Assembly: GCA_963402885.1 (NCBI GenBank)
Contig: OY727098.1
Coordinates: 22,244,717-22,308,716, forward strand
Direction: 5' to 3'
Origin: Antedon bifida
Lineage: Eukaryota; Echinodermata; Crinoidea; Comatulida; Antedonidae
DNA: 64,000 bases
The translations under genes were made by a program, and so were the position numbers. Shown here one piece after another: positions 24,501 through 37,800 of the stretch; position 1 is the first letter of the stretch, and each line of letters opens with the position of its first letter. The notes below the pieces were generated by a model. It did not search any database and was not told the origin of the DNA. It worked only from the letters and a program-made list of their open reading frames with translations.

Positions 24501-25655
24501 ATCTACTACAGTACTACAGGAAATGTGACAGACATTGATGCGTTTAACGTTATGATTGGTTTTACAATATTTATTGTAATAATGTTTGTTGTATTTGAAT
24601 TACACATACTTTCCACTAGAAAAAAAGGTAAGAACTTTATGAATGAAACAAAATGCATTATTTTTGCTTGATATCGCTACTTATAGAGACACGATTTGTT
24701 GACTTGTTAATGTCTGAAACGAACGATTCATATCATAGTAGCCTACTCTGAACAGAATCATTACAAGTTGGCTCTAACAGCTCGGCCATTCGACACAAAC
24801 AAAAATATTTGGACTACAGTTTTGGACTACTTTTCATTTAATGTATTTATTGTTAAGACATGGACCTATAAATGAGTAATTTATGGTACAGTTTTTTTAC
24901 TGCTAATTACGGTAAAACAATTAAAATAGGTGCACATAAATAAAATGTTGTTTATATTTCAGAGACTAGCACTGATAACATTGCTTTAGATTCTGTAACG
25001 GATACACCATTTGAAGAACAAAGAAACAGACCAACACAAAGAACGCAAGAAAAAATTGTTGTAAGACATCGTTTGTACATTCTGTCTGTAATAAAATAAT
25101 TCGTCTCAACAAAAAAAAGTAACATTTGAGGTCAAAATAAAAAAACATTATCCAAGCAAATCATGTGGAGTTGTGGAGTTGTGGCTTGGTGGTTATGATG
25201 CTCGGCTACCACTCCAAGGGTCCTGGGTTTTTCTAAGGACAAAATTACAACTCCACTCCCAAAGACTTGTGACTTTGTTTATGTAGAGCATCTTGTATAT
25301 GTTTGTCTTGTGAACCTCTGAGGGTCCCTAATGATCAGCAATTGCTGGATGGATCACCCTCATTAAATATGGTGTAAAAAAAAATCTTCTGATGTGCTAA
25401 TTAGACAGCACACACTGTATTAGGAATGCGCTGTAAAAGTGCCTTATTATCTAAATTTGTCAAAGTATCAAAATAAATAGGTATAGGCCTATGTTGTCAT
25501 GAAAAAAAACTGTACACAGTTTTATAATATAATAGTTTTCTTCTTTGTTACAGGGTTCGGCTGCTGTGAGGAATATTATGTATTTCCTGTACATAATCGG
25601 AGTTACACTTACTGTCCTATATCTTGTAATCACAATCGTAATAAAAGATTCTTGA
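18534..25655 (+). CDS. Double-DOMON cytochrome b561 protein (FRRS1/ferric-chelate-reductase-like)
   Basis: Sixteen exons: 18534-18602, 18994-19176, 19549-19638, 19777-19927, 20232-20413, 20810-20992, 21346-21435, 21811-21958, 22203-22331, 22750-22865, 23131-23238, 23531-23622, 24084-24142, 24475-24627, 24963-25060, 25554-25655. They join in frame to 650 residues. Order: signal peptide (1-23), DOMON 1 (24-165), linker (166-225), DOMON 2 (226-366), linker, then a five-helix b561 core, a polar loop and a C-terminal helix. Four heme-ligand histidines are present: H408 (AHG), H449 (WFRFHAM), H486 (YYHAI) and H522 (VLHFAVG). Such proteins move electrons across membranes, for example to reduce ferric iron or semidehydroascorbate; the substrate is unknown here. 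Vertebrate FRRS1 has a Reeler plus one DOMON; here the Reeler is absent and the DOMON is doubled. Exons 2-3 and 6-7 have identical lengths and phases. The exon 5 donor (AGT|GTATAT) is the weakest junction. Confidence 0.87.
19224..19435. mobile_element. Hairpin transposon (MITE) with 29-bp perfect inverted ends
   Basis: It lies in intron 2 of the DOMON gene. The ends start TACGGAAGCCCGTTCGGGCC and mirror perfectly over 29 bases. The flanks repeat ATTAGC directly on both sides, a 6-bp target duplication. The centre is four to five tandem ~22-base units containing the GC-rich palindrome GGCGGCCGCC and ACTTAATTATCT, one in reverse, so the single strand can fold fully. It is much more GC-rich than its surroundings. 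Confidence 0.85.
19983..20210 (-). repeat. tRNA-like SINE, family 3, in first duplicated intron
   Basis: Read on the minus strand it has a tRNA-like left part with a B-box-like GGTTTAATCC. The paralogous intron (21968-22170) carries the same insert at the same place, so it was present before the exon block duplicated. Confidence 0.55.
20603..20736. repeat. Palindromic MITE family A, copy 2
   Basis: Starts AAAGCTCTATCTACACTATC and ends with the mirrored GTAGACA end. The CRE core has decayed to TGACATCA. It lies in intron 5 of the DOMON gene. Confidence 0.8.
21495..21670. repeat. Dispersed repeat of the TATATAGCGC type
   Basis: Begins TCGTATATAGCGCATATAAG and contains CTCAATGCGCTGCTGCACAT. 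Related phrases occur at 38645-38960 and 57755-57960. It lies in intron 7 of the DOMON gene. Confidence 0.4.
21968..22170 (-). repeat. tRNA-like SINE, family 3, in second duplicated intron
   Basis: On the minus strand the order is GAGCTGTAATTTGATGGTAA (A-box region), then AGGGTTCAATCC (B box). It aligns along its length with the insert at 19983-20210. Confidence 0.55.
22583..22680. repeat. Hairpin repeat family C, fragment
   Basis: CTAGGACGCAATG and GCAACACAAGCGAGTTGACC match the left half of the element at 47709-47845. It lies in intron 9 of the DOMON gene. Confidence 0.5.
24243..24346. repeat. Small inverted-repeat element
   Basis: The ends AGCCGGGTTTCCAC and GTGGGAAACAGGCT are near-perfect inverted repeats about 100 bases apart. 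It lies in intron 13 of the DOMON gene. Confidence 0.5.
25165..25385 (+). repeat. tRNA-derived SINE, family 1, copy 2
   Basis: Same body as 12164-12415, but about 20 bases covering the B box and the tRNA tail are deleted: the text jumps from GGGTCCTGGG to TTTTTCTAAGGAC. GTGGAGTT is doubled at the left end. It lies in intron 15 of the DOMON gene. Confidence 0.8.
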
Positions 25656-27394
25656 AAGCTAAACCAACATCGTGAGAAAACAAAGATAATGAAGGTATAG
25701 GCCATACGTTAGAAAAAATAGAATGATTTCATCGAATACACAGTTTTCTCTTTTACACCTTTTAATACTGTAGTTTAAGACATTTCTGTATATATATATC
25801 AAAATTAAGAATGATTTAACTAATATATTTTTGTAAAAAAGTAGGTATTGGTCAAATGTAATCGGCCTAGTACAGTTTTTAAAGTCATCTTGTGTAATCA
25901 TGAAAGATACTCGCGTGTTTCGAGGGCTAAATATCTCAAATGACTGCTTGGTGCTTTGGAGAGATGCATACTTTGTCATATAAAATGAAATGAGACTAAG
26001 CAATCATAATTTGTACTTAGTACAAATAGTAGTATATTCATCATTATTATTGACTGTAATTTACTTAATCAATTACTTTGATGTTTTTATGGACAAGGTA
26101 GAAGTAATAAAGGCATTAAGGTGTATTTCATATCGCCAGGAATGAAGACATACTGCATAATAAAGGAACATTAAGTTGTTTCTTCAATAAATCATAAATT
26201 AATAACTATATGAATGAGGAATCATAATAAGTGAGTGCAGTTTTTTTTAAAATCTTTATGTATTTTTAAATCTTTCTTATCTTTTTTATTAACTTTTTAT
26301 AACTTTTAAAATAGTCTTTTATAAGTAAGTAAGTTAAGTTTTATATTGTACTAATCAGTCAACTTAATAAACAGAACGACTCGTTTGAATAGTTTCACAC
26401 TGAAGGTTATACGTGTTGTTTATTGTACCGTACGAGAATCGATGTCATCATTTAAATACATACAAAAATGATTGAGTTCATAATTGCTATATTTATTCAA
26501 AATAATGGGAATTTAACATAGTTTTGTTTGGCTCTGTGAAAAAAGAAAATACCATTGAGCTTTACCTTGCAAAATAAAATTAGTTTCGACCATGAGTTAC
26601 AGCATTAATGTAAACCCTTAATTTCTGAAGTGTACATCAGGGGAAGACTTATTACTCTCATTTTATCAGACTTCTTACAGTGAATAACAATGAAACTGGC
26701 TTTTTAGTGGTATGGTTTAAGAGTCTTGCTTACTAATCACGGGGTAATTGGATGAAATCATGATTCTGTCAAACAGATTTCAGACGAGTCCTAAATTCAA
26801 TTACAGTAGACTAATTTAACAATATAATTGCTTAAATAATTAGTAGTGGCTGAATAACACAGGAATATAATTGGTGACGTAAAATAAACAATACGTTTAC
26901 ATACAGTTAATAAAACGAAATTTTACATAAAAATATACATCTATTATTTAATATAATACTATCTTACATATTGGAGGTGGTGATTAATAACATAATTAAA
27001 TTCCAACTAATTTCGAAAGCACCGTCTTAGCTTTACATAGCGAAGCATGGTTTTGAGGTCCCTGACATATAAGGATAAATAGTGTAAATCCGTCGCGTTT
27101 TTCTGTCACTACTACACCCACTGACAGACCTCGTTAAATAAAATACGAAATTAAATTTGTCAGCATACTCCGAATGAGCAATAGAGCATAAATGTCTGTT
27201 CTTCTCTACAAATCAACAGGAAAATTATTTAAAATGAGGCAATATTGTAAAAATGGAAGCAAATAATATGACATAATCAAGATAGGAATTCTATACAGGT
27301 ATTACAAAATAATCGACAGGATTTAGGTTAACACAGCTAGATTGCTATATAATAATATTATTGCTGTATGCCTAAATTAAAACATTACAGATCT

Positions 27395-27509
27395 TAAGCT
27401 ACACTATCAAACTAGTTTTAAAAACAAATATGGTAGTTATATGACGTCATCGTGTCCATATGGTATCACATTTTTTGTCACATAAAGTTTGATAGTGTAG
27501 GCATAGCCT
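27395..27509. repeat. Palindromic MITE family A, copy 3
   Basis: Contains CTACACTATCAAACTAGTTT at the left, the mirrored AGTTTGATAGTGTAGGC at the right, and an intact TGACGTCA core near 27442. Confidence 0.8.
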
Positions 27510-27663
27510 CTCCGCATACATTTTTGTACACTATCTTGTAAATATAAGAATACTATATTATGTAAATATAAAAATACTATAAACAAATAACGATAACTAA
27601 AGTAATGCAGTTCTGTTTGAGGAGGTTTACGGTCTTAAATTTTGCCTAAAAATTGCAACTAGC

Positions 27664-27979
27664 TTAAAGATGTATTGTCCCCCAAAAACATGAAAAATGA
27701 AGATTGATCAAATCAGAATCAAAATATCTTATTTTGTAGTTTTAAGTTAATCACTTCCGTAGAAAAAAAATAATGTTTTCACTTAAATTCAACCAAAAAT
27801 CCATTGGCTGGCAGCCAATTTGAACATTTTTTGCTTTAAATTACATTTTTTCAGGTAAATACATTTTTTTTAGATCCAGTTTTTGGTCAAAGTGGATAAC
27901 TATTACGTTACATTAAAATGGAATATTCAACCAAAATTTTTTTAAGAATTATTTTTTCAGGGGGACAATACATCTTTAA
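27664..27979. mobile_element. Non-autonomous TTAA-flanked transposon, family E
   Basis: The left end TTAAAGATGTATTGTCCCCC has its exact reverse complement at the right end, and the outermost bases are TTAA on both sides, the target type used by piggyBac-like transposases. A central palindrome, CCATTGGCTGGCAGCCAAT, sits near 27802. No transposase is encoded. Confidence 0.8.
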
Positions 27980-28863
27980 ATAAAAAAAACATTGATAGTG
28001 AAATTCAATCATTCAATTTTATCTGTACATTACCTGTACGCTTGAGGTATCCTGTACATTTTGAACTATTATACCAATATTAAATACAATATTATTAGGT
28101 AGTACTTTATTAATAACATATTTACAGTTTTAAACAATATATTTGACTTTATTGCCAATATTAGTCCACACTCGCTATCAATTTCACTTTTGCATAAAAA
28201 ATCGCTTTAAAGTGGAGTTTAAAAAAATTACTCTTCAAAGACTTGTGATGGGATTTAATGTAGGCCTATACTACATTTTAATATGGACATTATACAAAAG
28301 AAAAAAATAAACAATAACAATTCTATCACGATACAATATAGTTCTATGAATTTCTGTACAAGCGAGATGAAGAGTTTTACCACTAGAGAGAATGTAAAAT
28401 AGGGGAACGGAAGATCAGTTTGCATTGAAAGAAACAAATTGATGTTGAAGATTAGAGATAGGTACTGTAGTTTTGTAAGCTGATCTATAGTTATAAATGA
28501 ATACTATAATTCTCTTACTAGTACAAACATTTCCTAAAAATTATTTTCTAAATTGACTTGCTTCAACAAAATAAGAAAACATCGCTCATAAGCACAATAT
28601 TTTAAAACAATCCTAAAGCATCAAGAGTAGAAATTATTGAGATATTTACGACATAAACCAGTTTGACTGCATTGTTTTGTTTACACAAACAACCAGAAAT
28701 AAACACATACTAGTCCAAATGAAGTATGGTTAACATTCATTTCTGAGAAATTTATTTATCTAAAAAATGATAAAATTGGCAAATTTTAGTCTCATTTTAT
28801 GATGGAAAATGTATTTATAAAGACTCATGGCAGCTGTATACAATATAAAGGTGATGTTATACA

Positions 28864-31800
28864 CTAAGAGGTTGATGATTCTTCTTTCGTTTTACTTTTT
28901 CTTGATTGTAAATGATGGTTGTATACAAAGATCTCTCCATCTTCATGGAAATGCTGTAAAATGAAAACAGTGTTTTTTACATATCATAACACACCTGATT
29001 GTATTCTTGCAATTTGATTGGTCAATTAGGCACCATGTGCCATTTGGAATTAGCGCCCTATCTCATAGAAAAGTGATATCAAATGGTAATAATGAACGGC
29101 TCTAATACAGGTTCAGCTTTGTGCAAACATTTTAAGAAAATTTTGCATGCGACGTTGCCTGATCGCATTCGGAAATCAACTTGCTGTGTGTGCTGTTTGT
29201 AACTGCTAACATATAGCTAAACAAGCATATGAACAACATTTAGTGATGGAAATGGTATTGGGATGATAGGGAACTTTTTTAAAACACTCATTATTATGGT
29301 AAAGAGACCAAAAAGAACAAAATGAAAATAATAAATACCTTGTGTTGCCATGTAGTACCAGCTTCTTTTCGTTCTTTAGCTTCATTTCGTTGCCTTTGTT
29401 CAAGAAAATGCTTAGCTTCCGTAGCTTGATCCATATCCTTTGATTTTAAATGAAGTGTTACGTCCTTCCATAGCCTGCAATTGCATTAATAAAACAAATA
29501 AAAACCTAACATACAATGAACATACACCTGGATTGACCAGGTTTCTTCTCCATTTCACAACATTGTAATCACTCCCACGCTATACAAGGTATTTTGGCCA
29601 CACAGTCTTGCCAATTTTTACCAGAAAAAGCTTGAAAACAATTTGCAAAAGATAAGAAGTTGAAAGTTTTTATATTTAGAATGGAGAGTACTCAAGAAAT
29701 TGGACAATATCTTAAAGCACTTGGCATCATTAATTTATATTTTACGGATATTGCTGTGTACGACACACAAAGTACAATACAACTCAACAAGAAAGTAATA
29801 AACAATATAAAATGAATATATCTGACCACAAGAGCTTCCCTAATTAAAACGGACTTTTGTGTATAACGGGAAAAATATTTTACCTTCTCGATTCATATTC
29901 TCCTTGGTTTGGTAAGGGTTTCAACTTTTTCTTGATAATTTTCATTGATTTTGTGTCAACAAAAGGCACATCATATTTCTGTGAAAACAATATTTTTGCT
30001 TCGTATAGAATCAAAAACCTTCAAATAAATACAAGATTCTGTTTACAATAACATTATTAATACATCGTTACCATTCATTACCCAGTACATTATACATTGG
30101 GAAAAACACTGGTTACTATTATTGTTGGTTTCTGTATAATTATTATTATATACAGTACCTATGTTATTACCATACTGCTGATCACACCTACATGAAAGTA
30201 TTGAAGGCAAAGAGTAAAAATCAAACATTGAAGAAGACATTTATCGCACAGATAGTAAATAATAAATACAAATTTATAAATAAAATTGAAAAAAATCACT
30301 AATACTGATTGTATTGATAAACAGAAAAAAAGGCAGCTCTTAAACAACCTGGTATGCTTTTCACTTAGTAGAAAAAAAATTCCTGTTAATAGTTTGAACA
30401 CCAAGTCTATACTCACCCCATTTGATCCTTTAGAATACATCACTCCATTCCACTCTCCTTGAACCGATAAAATGGGTTTTTTACTATCAGAAACATGACT
30501 ATACAAATAACAAAAATATGGTATTTTTTAATCATTGGTTTTAAACACTGATAATACTGTCAAGTTTGGTAGTCTGAATATGTTTTTGATCGTAAAAAGA
30601 ATTTGGGACCCTTTGGACCTAAAAAAAAGTCTAGATTTTGGGAGAGTTTAATATTCAAACATCATATTAGGCTCTCGCTAATGCAGAATGCTTTACCGTT
30701 AAACTTAAGGTCAAGGAAGTCCTCCTCCACATCACGTGGAGGAAACCTTCCTTGAACAAACAAATTTATAACTTAGGCGTCACGCTTGCCATATGATTGT
30801 TTGTTGTCTACATTCCTTGTTTTTTTATCATGCTAATTACTTCCTCATTTACATACAACATGATGAGAATAGTTTCCGAAACATGTCAAGACATTTTAGG
30901 GCAGTTTGCCTATTTATTAAATGTCTCACAATCGTAATTTTAAATTGAAAGTTTGGTGGAATCATACATGATTTATCTATCAAACATCATATATATACTT
31001 ACAAAACTTCAGCTGTTATCCTATGCCTTTTACCCCCATAGAATGGTTTAGTGTGGAATGCCATCTGCGCAGAGAAACCAGTTTTATTGCATAGTATTTG
31101 ACATTTACCTCCCATTTCAAACCATGGCACTGTTAGAATAGATCGACCGTATCCACTTGGAAATGTCATTATGTAATCTTCTTCATGTTTGAGGTCAGAA
31201 ACACAGGCTGAAAAAAAAAACATGTTAAGTGAAACTTGTGTACATGACACAGGTAGGTACAGTACATAATATCAAAACAAACATAACCGAATGTGGTGCA
31301 TCTCACCAAATCAACGCACAAGCATACCAAATGGATGTACTGTACAGTAACAGGAAGGAAGTTGTATATTACCTTGGCCAATCATATCAACACCTATTGA
31401 TAATCCTAAGAACTTAGATTTTGTCCAAAGATGAGCATTAAATGCCATTTGTGTGTTATAGCACTCAGCATAAAATGCAGATACTACAAGAAAAAATGAT
31501 ATAATATTGATTAAATCTACAATCAAAAATGTGTAACTGAAACCATGACATAAAAAACATGAATTTCTCTAAAAATTGTAAAATACTATTATTCAGTCGT
31601 TATAGGTAGTAGAAGCTGATGATAAGATCATGGTACCATATCAAGTCACTCTCCAGAAGATGAGAAAACTGCGAACAAAAGTTGGTGGCTATTCAGTAGG
31701 TAATTTTTGAAGTAAAATAATCATAATATTAGTGTACAAAAAAATAGGAATTTTACTTCCTCTGTAATTTGAACTATCCTCTCACTGATAATAAGAAAGT

Positions 31801-34800
31801 GCTTTAATTTTCAAAATGATTATGTAACACACAGAGAAATAGAACAAATTATGGAACATAGATAATTATAGATCGATAATTATTTAGTAAGAATGTACTG
31901 TATGAATGAGAGAAAGAAAGTAATAAGGACTCACTTGGCGGGTGATGAGACACTTGTTCCCCAATGAAAGAAACTGTGTTTTTAGGAGCCCATGGAACTG
32001 GTCCATCTGTTGTTAAATCATTCTAATAAAGAAAAACATACTGTATTACACTATTGTGAACTTTTTTGTGATCTAATTGTGATATGTGATATTTGTGTAC
32101 GACATTTTTGCAATCTTTGCAACAGGTAGTCATTTGTACTGCTCAATGTGTAGCAGTAAGGTAGCCTTTTCTGGCAAAATTATTCCCTTAGTGGCCAGAA
32201 AAAGCGTCTAAATGCCCCATTTTTCACAATTTTTTCATATTTTTTTATTTGATCGGCAACAAATAATGTGCATCCTTCATGGAAGGCCAAAAAATACCAA
32301 TGCAGAACTTTGGGTTTGGGGATGTAATGAAGATTTAAAACTAAACTCCACCGAGTTCTGGGGTGGGTGAGAAGGGGAGAATGCTGGGTTTGAGCCATTC
32401 ATATGGAGGGGTTGGGTTGGCTATATGATGTAATGGGAGAGGGTTGTTACACACTCTGCGGCGGGTATCTTTTCTAGTAATATATAAAGGGAAACAAACT
32501 CCTTATAAAAGATCTTTTGTTTCTTCTACATTCTTCGATATACAATAGTTAAGGCCTTTAATATAAAATTAATTATACCTTATCTGTATTTTCGGGGTCA
32601 ACATCCCAGTAACAAAGAAATGTTTCACCAATAATTGGATTGTAGGGTTTCTTAGCAACAGATCCCTTGCGTCCTGCATGGAAGGCAGACACATACCAAC
32701 GTAAAACTTGTATCATTCTCTCCTTCGGATCATCTAGAGTTGAGATTCTAAATGAAACAAAATGATGTGTGTTACCAGTAATTATTATTAACATTAACAT
32801 TCTGTATTTTAATTGTCTTGAAAACCATATTCAAGTTAATTGTCTAATGATATTTTTTCTCAATTCAAGTAAATTTATTGTCATTTGTTAACATATAAAA
32901 AACATCTACATTGAAATGAATGTGAACGATTTCGGAACAAGAAATAAATAAAAAGAACTTAAACTACATGGTGAAACTATCACCCGCTGGACACCATCCA
33001 GGTATTTCTAGAACTGGTTTCAGGGTTGGTAAAAAACTAAGCCTAGCCGGACCCCATTCCAGTTTTTCAATGTTTTGGGGAAGTAAAAACTTAACGTAAA
33101 CATGTGTCATTAATTGCACGGATTGCTGTTGGGTAGAAAGAAGAAACTGACCTATTAGTTTTTGCAAGTATCGATCTAAATTTGTGATTGTGAGACATAA
33201 TTTGGAAATGAAATACTATAGAGTATTTCGGTACAAAACATGTGCAAAAAAATTCTCTTACGTTGAAAAGAGATCTGGATGAGCAAAGAAGTCTGCATAC
33301 ATCTCTAAAGCTGACCTAGTCTCTAATATGAAGGTAGGAAGCACAACTTTGGTTAAATCCATCCCAAGGCGAACCTGTGACAGCAGATGCGTGATAACAC
33401 TTCCATGCTTCTCGCAGTCAATTACTGAAAAAAAAGGGGTTAAGCGATTTAATCATTTCATCTATATTTCCTAATTTAAAGTGTTTGATAAAAATTTCTC
33501 ATCTACAGAATACAATTAAAAATTATTTTATCAAAATGTAGACATAAATCATATAAATGAAGCAATATTCCACTCGAAAATATTTTGAACAAATGCGTAG
33601 AATTACATAACAAAATTGACTATTCTATACAAAAGTAGTAGTTTTGTATTAATTGTTTTTATTTTTAAAATACTTTTTTTATTTATTAAAAAATAAAAAT
33701 AGTTACCATCGTCTTCATCTTCAGATTCATCATATTTTGAGAAAGACTCTGTTCTTTCTTTTTCAGCACCATTCAGTCTTTTTGTAACTTCTTCATCACT
33801 GAAAATGATATATATATTTTACAAATAATGAATGTTTATGGGTGCGATGGTGCAAATTCAAGATATTTCAAGAAAGATGAAATGTTATATTTATGATTTT
33901 TCATCTTTCACCAAATGAAATGTGCCTTCACTCTCTGACTCAATCAATTGCTTTATATTTTTTTTATTTTTATCACTGTACTATATTTGTAAATAATTGT
34001 AATGAAACATTAATACCATGTAACACTCATTTAGGAAACCAGAACCTTTTTAACAGGCCTAGAAGATTTCCTAGCCCAATTCTTTACCATTCCACAATTG
34101 AAATAGAAAATTACCTCTGATACTCATCAACATCAAAAAATTCTTCATCTTCACTACTAGAGTAGGACACGGTGGGAATTAGGTCAGATCGGATCTGTGT
34201 TCTTATAGGTGATTCTATACTAGACTGCTCCATTCTTAATGGTTGGGCTGTTGCAGAATCATTTGGATGGTTACCTATAAAATAACAATTTACAGATTAC
34301 TGGAGTAAAACCTTTTCATAATTTTCTTCCCCCAACCTAGTCTACACTATCAAAGCACTATTAAGCAACAACAACAAATGTGACGTGCCTCTATATGGAC
34401 ATGATGATGTCATATCACTACTATATTTGGGTATATCACTACTATATTTGGGTAAATCACTACCATATTTAGGCACATAACACTTGTTGTCAAACTAGTT
34501 TGATAGTGTAGACATAGCTTTACATATAAACAAAATAAAACATCAACTTCACTGCTGCCATATGGATCCAAATGTGAATGTAAACTGCTTACATAAAAAA
34601 AAATGTAAATTTTGAGTTAGACATTTTGCTTATAATACCTGAGGTGGTAGATTGTCTCAATGAGCTTGGATTATCAGCTGAGCTTGCCTCATCTCCCAAA
34701 TCAGACTGGATTATTCCATTCATTGGATACAAGGTAGTCTAAACAAATACAAACAGATACACATTTCATTATATATATATAAATTTATTGTAGGTACAGT

Positions 34801-37800
34801 ACAAACTAACAAAACTAATAAAGTGATATATGTATAATCAGTATACTTTATACAATAAATGTTATTGTTTACAATATTTACAAACATGGTTCAAAGTATT
34901 AGAATTAAAACCTGTATGTATCCAACAAAAATAACTCATTTATGACATTTTTTTGAGTAAAACCAATGCTTGAATATAACTCCATCTAGATAGATTTCAT
35001 GTATGACAGACTATTGATTGATTTGATCCAAAATTGTTTCAATATATTTCTTGGACAGGTCATAGGTCAAACACAGTATTACTGTATATCAATGTCAATA
35101 TTTAAAGTAATATGGTACATGGATAAAAATTGTTTGTATATAGGCGAGTGACCTTTGAACCTTAGTGGTCTGTGGTAGAACATCTATCATTTTATAATCA
35201 AGTATGTATAATGAGTAATAACAGAAAGGTTCTTTACCTTGGCAACTTGTAATAGAACAATAGCTTGTTTAATGGATTCTATCATACTCTAAACAAATTA
35301 GAAATAATATTTAATCAGTAAACAAACATAGAAGATTAATTAATTGCTTTAAAATAAAATATTTTCGAATAAAAAAGAATATATTAAAAACTTTTTTATT
35401 TCCTTTCAACTTTTTTTTTGACCAACAAATTGACTGAAGGGTCATTTGAGCCATGTTTTTGTAATGTTGATTTGACCGACAATAAAAGTATAATATAATG
35501 TTAAATATTGTCATCAAAACGTCTCAGATGATTAGCACCATGCGCGAAAGGTGATTACATCATAACTGTACGTACACTAGTGTGTCAATGTGAATGTCCA
35601 CCTCAATCAAAACATTCATATACGACGAGTACCAGTGCAGCCCATGTGGACATAGATATACTTTATGTTCACTCAAATAAAAAAGTCCAGGCTATTACCT
35701 TAGCTGTTGACAGAACCTGTTCTTGCTTTACATTTTCCTGGTCTGTGTTTACAGTCTGCATCTTAGCTTCTAGAGATTCTGCTTGGTTTATAAGTAACTG
35801 GAGATAAGCATCAGCTTCAGTTAACTTGCGTTCAAAATCATTAATTGATGATGTATTCTTTGGTGATTTAAACTAAAAATGAAAACAAAATGAAAACAAA
35901 AGGTTTAAAAATTGGTAATAACATTTTTTTTGTACAATAACAATTTAAATACAGTAATGGAACTTTGCAGAAAAACAAACAATCATGTGTAATTTGATTA
36001 CATTATTACGGTGTTATATATCTGATGTATGGTTGAAAAGTTTAACAAAACATTTTAGACGAGAGTGACAAACCAAGTTTACTGAAGTTAAGACCAATGG
36101 ATCACCCATGTAAAATATTGTTGAAATAAAATAAATAAATTTAATAAATAAGAAACATAAATACAAATGGCATATGGTAGAACAAATAAAACTGATCATT
36201 AAGAACATTACCTTCACCTCTAACTTTTCTCTGTGTTCATCAACCGAGAATTCTGTGGCACGATATTGCCATCTCGCAAGGTAAGCTGCAGGAAGCATGT
36301 TGCAATTTCAACTTAAAAGCTATGACAAATATTTTTTCCAGATATGATTTGATAAAATGAACTTGTGCAATACAATCTAAAACAAGTTGACAGTCAATCT
36401 GGCTTCCATGAATTCAGTAAAAGACTTAAAAAAGAATTGGATTCCTTTAAAAGAAAAGAGTACTTAAACCACTCAAACCATGAAAGAAGTATTTTATAAT
36501 AATCCACCTTGCCATTATCAATATGGCAATCAGTCAACTAACTAAATCAGTTTCAACCAAGCAGTTCCAGAAATAATGGCATTGAGTAACATTGTAGAAT
36601 TTGCTGAAAGATTGTCAAAGAGACACTACCACAATCCTGTCTGTGTACTGATTTATTAGGATATACAGGTGATCCATAACATACTGTCAAAATATCCGAA
36701 ATGAAATATTTCTTTGAATAAACGAATGAAAATTACAATAGTGATGGTAGTGCATTGATACAGAGGTACAAAGCTACTAAAAATACATTCATTAAACAGT
36801 ATAATCCACAAAAGGTCAGACACAGGACCAATGAATGACATTGGCTAATCAAATTGATGAACTCTGTACTTTTTACAAATGAAGGACTCATAAAAGCTGT
36901 CATATATTAACTATTAACAAATGCAATACCATCAAGAAAAAGATAACATAATCACTATGGCTAAAAAAACAAGTAGGAAAGATACTACTATCCCTGTACA
37001 TCTTGTTTTGATCTAATTTAAGGTCACAAACTGCATTTTATTTTGAAATAAATACTATTGGGCCTATTGCGATAATTTAATAAATATGTCGATCCTAATC
37101 ATTTTAAGCGGCCGGCTATGAATACCATACATACAAATGAAAGAACAAACTGCATGATATACATTTATAGAGCATAATATTTAAAATATAAAACTGCTTA
37201 AGAACTTTATTGAAATAGTATACACTATAAATAATCAGCATTTTGAACAAGTTTAGCTGAGAAAAGGAGATTAGCAGTAATACTTGATGCATTCTCATTC
37301 TACTGTACTTACTGTACAATTATGGTAGATTAAAGCCTAGAAGTGATGGTGTTTGGCCTACACTAATTATCGTTAAATCGCAATCTCTAGTTAGGAGACT
37401 CTAAGGAACCCAAAGTCGACAGAAATCGTTAGCATTACCCAAAATACAAGGGGTTCTGGCTCTCGTTACTGCAGTGTAGTTCATTCAAGGTCAGCGACTG
37501 TTAATCAAATAACCATTATTTTGCGTTGCACATCAATAACCAAATCATCCAATTGATCAAAAATGGCAAATTAATTGGGTGCTTTTAACCATTATTTTCA
37601 GGCTGCAAGTCAACCAGTTACTAAAAATTTAACCCGTTTCTGATTCCAAGAAATTGGAGTTAATTTATTTACACGGTTAATAACTGGTATTTAGGAGCAG
37701 AAACAGAACCTTTGATTCATCAATATGAAAGGGTTAAAAAGAATGCAAATGCTTACCAGATATTGCTGATGTGAATGCCTAAGAATAATATCCTCTAACG

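Larger units (their letters stand above)
25656..28863. other. Intergenic between convergent DOMON-b561 and OSBPL9 genes
   Basis: It holds the two 3' UTRs and two inverted-repeat elements (27395-27509 and 27664-27979). No exon is recognised. An AATAAA near 26340-26370 could end the plus-strand transcript. Confidence 0.5.

Noticed and set aside
36212-36285. Exon-like stretch in OSBPL9 between exons 4 and 5 encoding [13 protein letters not shown]
   Set aside because: From the only good acceptor (CCTGCAG) it is 74 nt, which breaks the frame and reaches a stop, while exons 4 and 5 join in phase without it. At most a poison or alternative exon.
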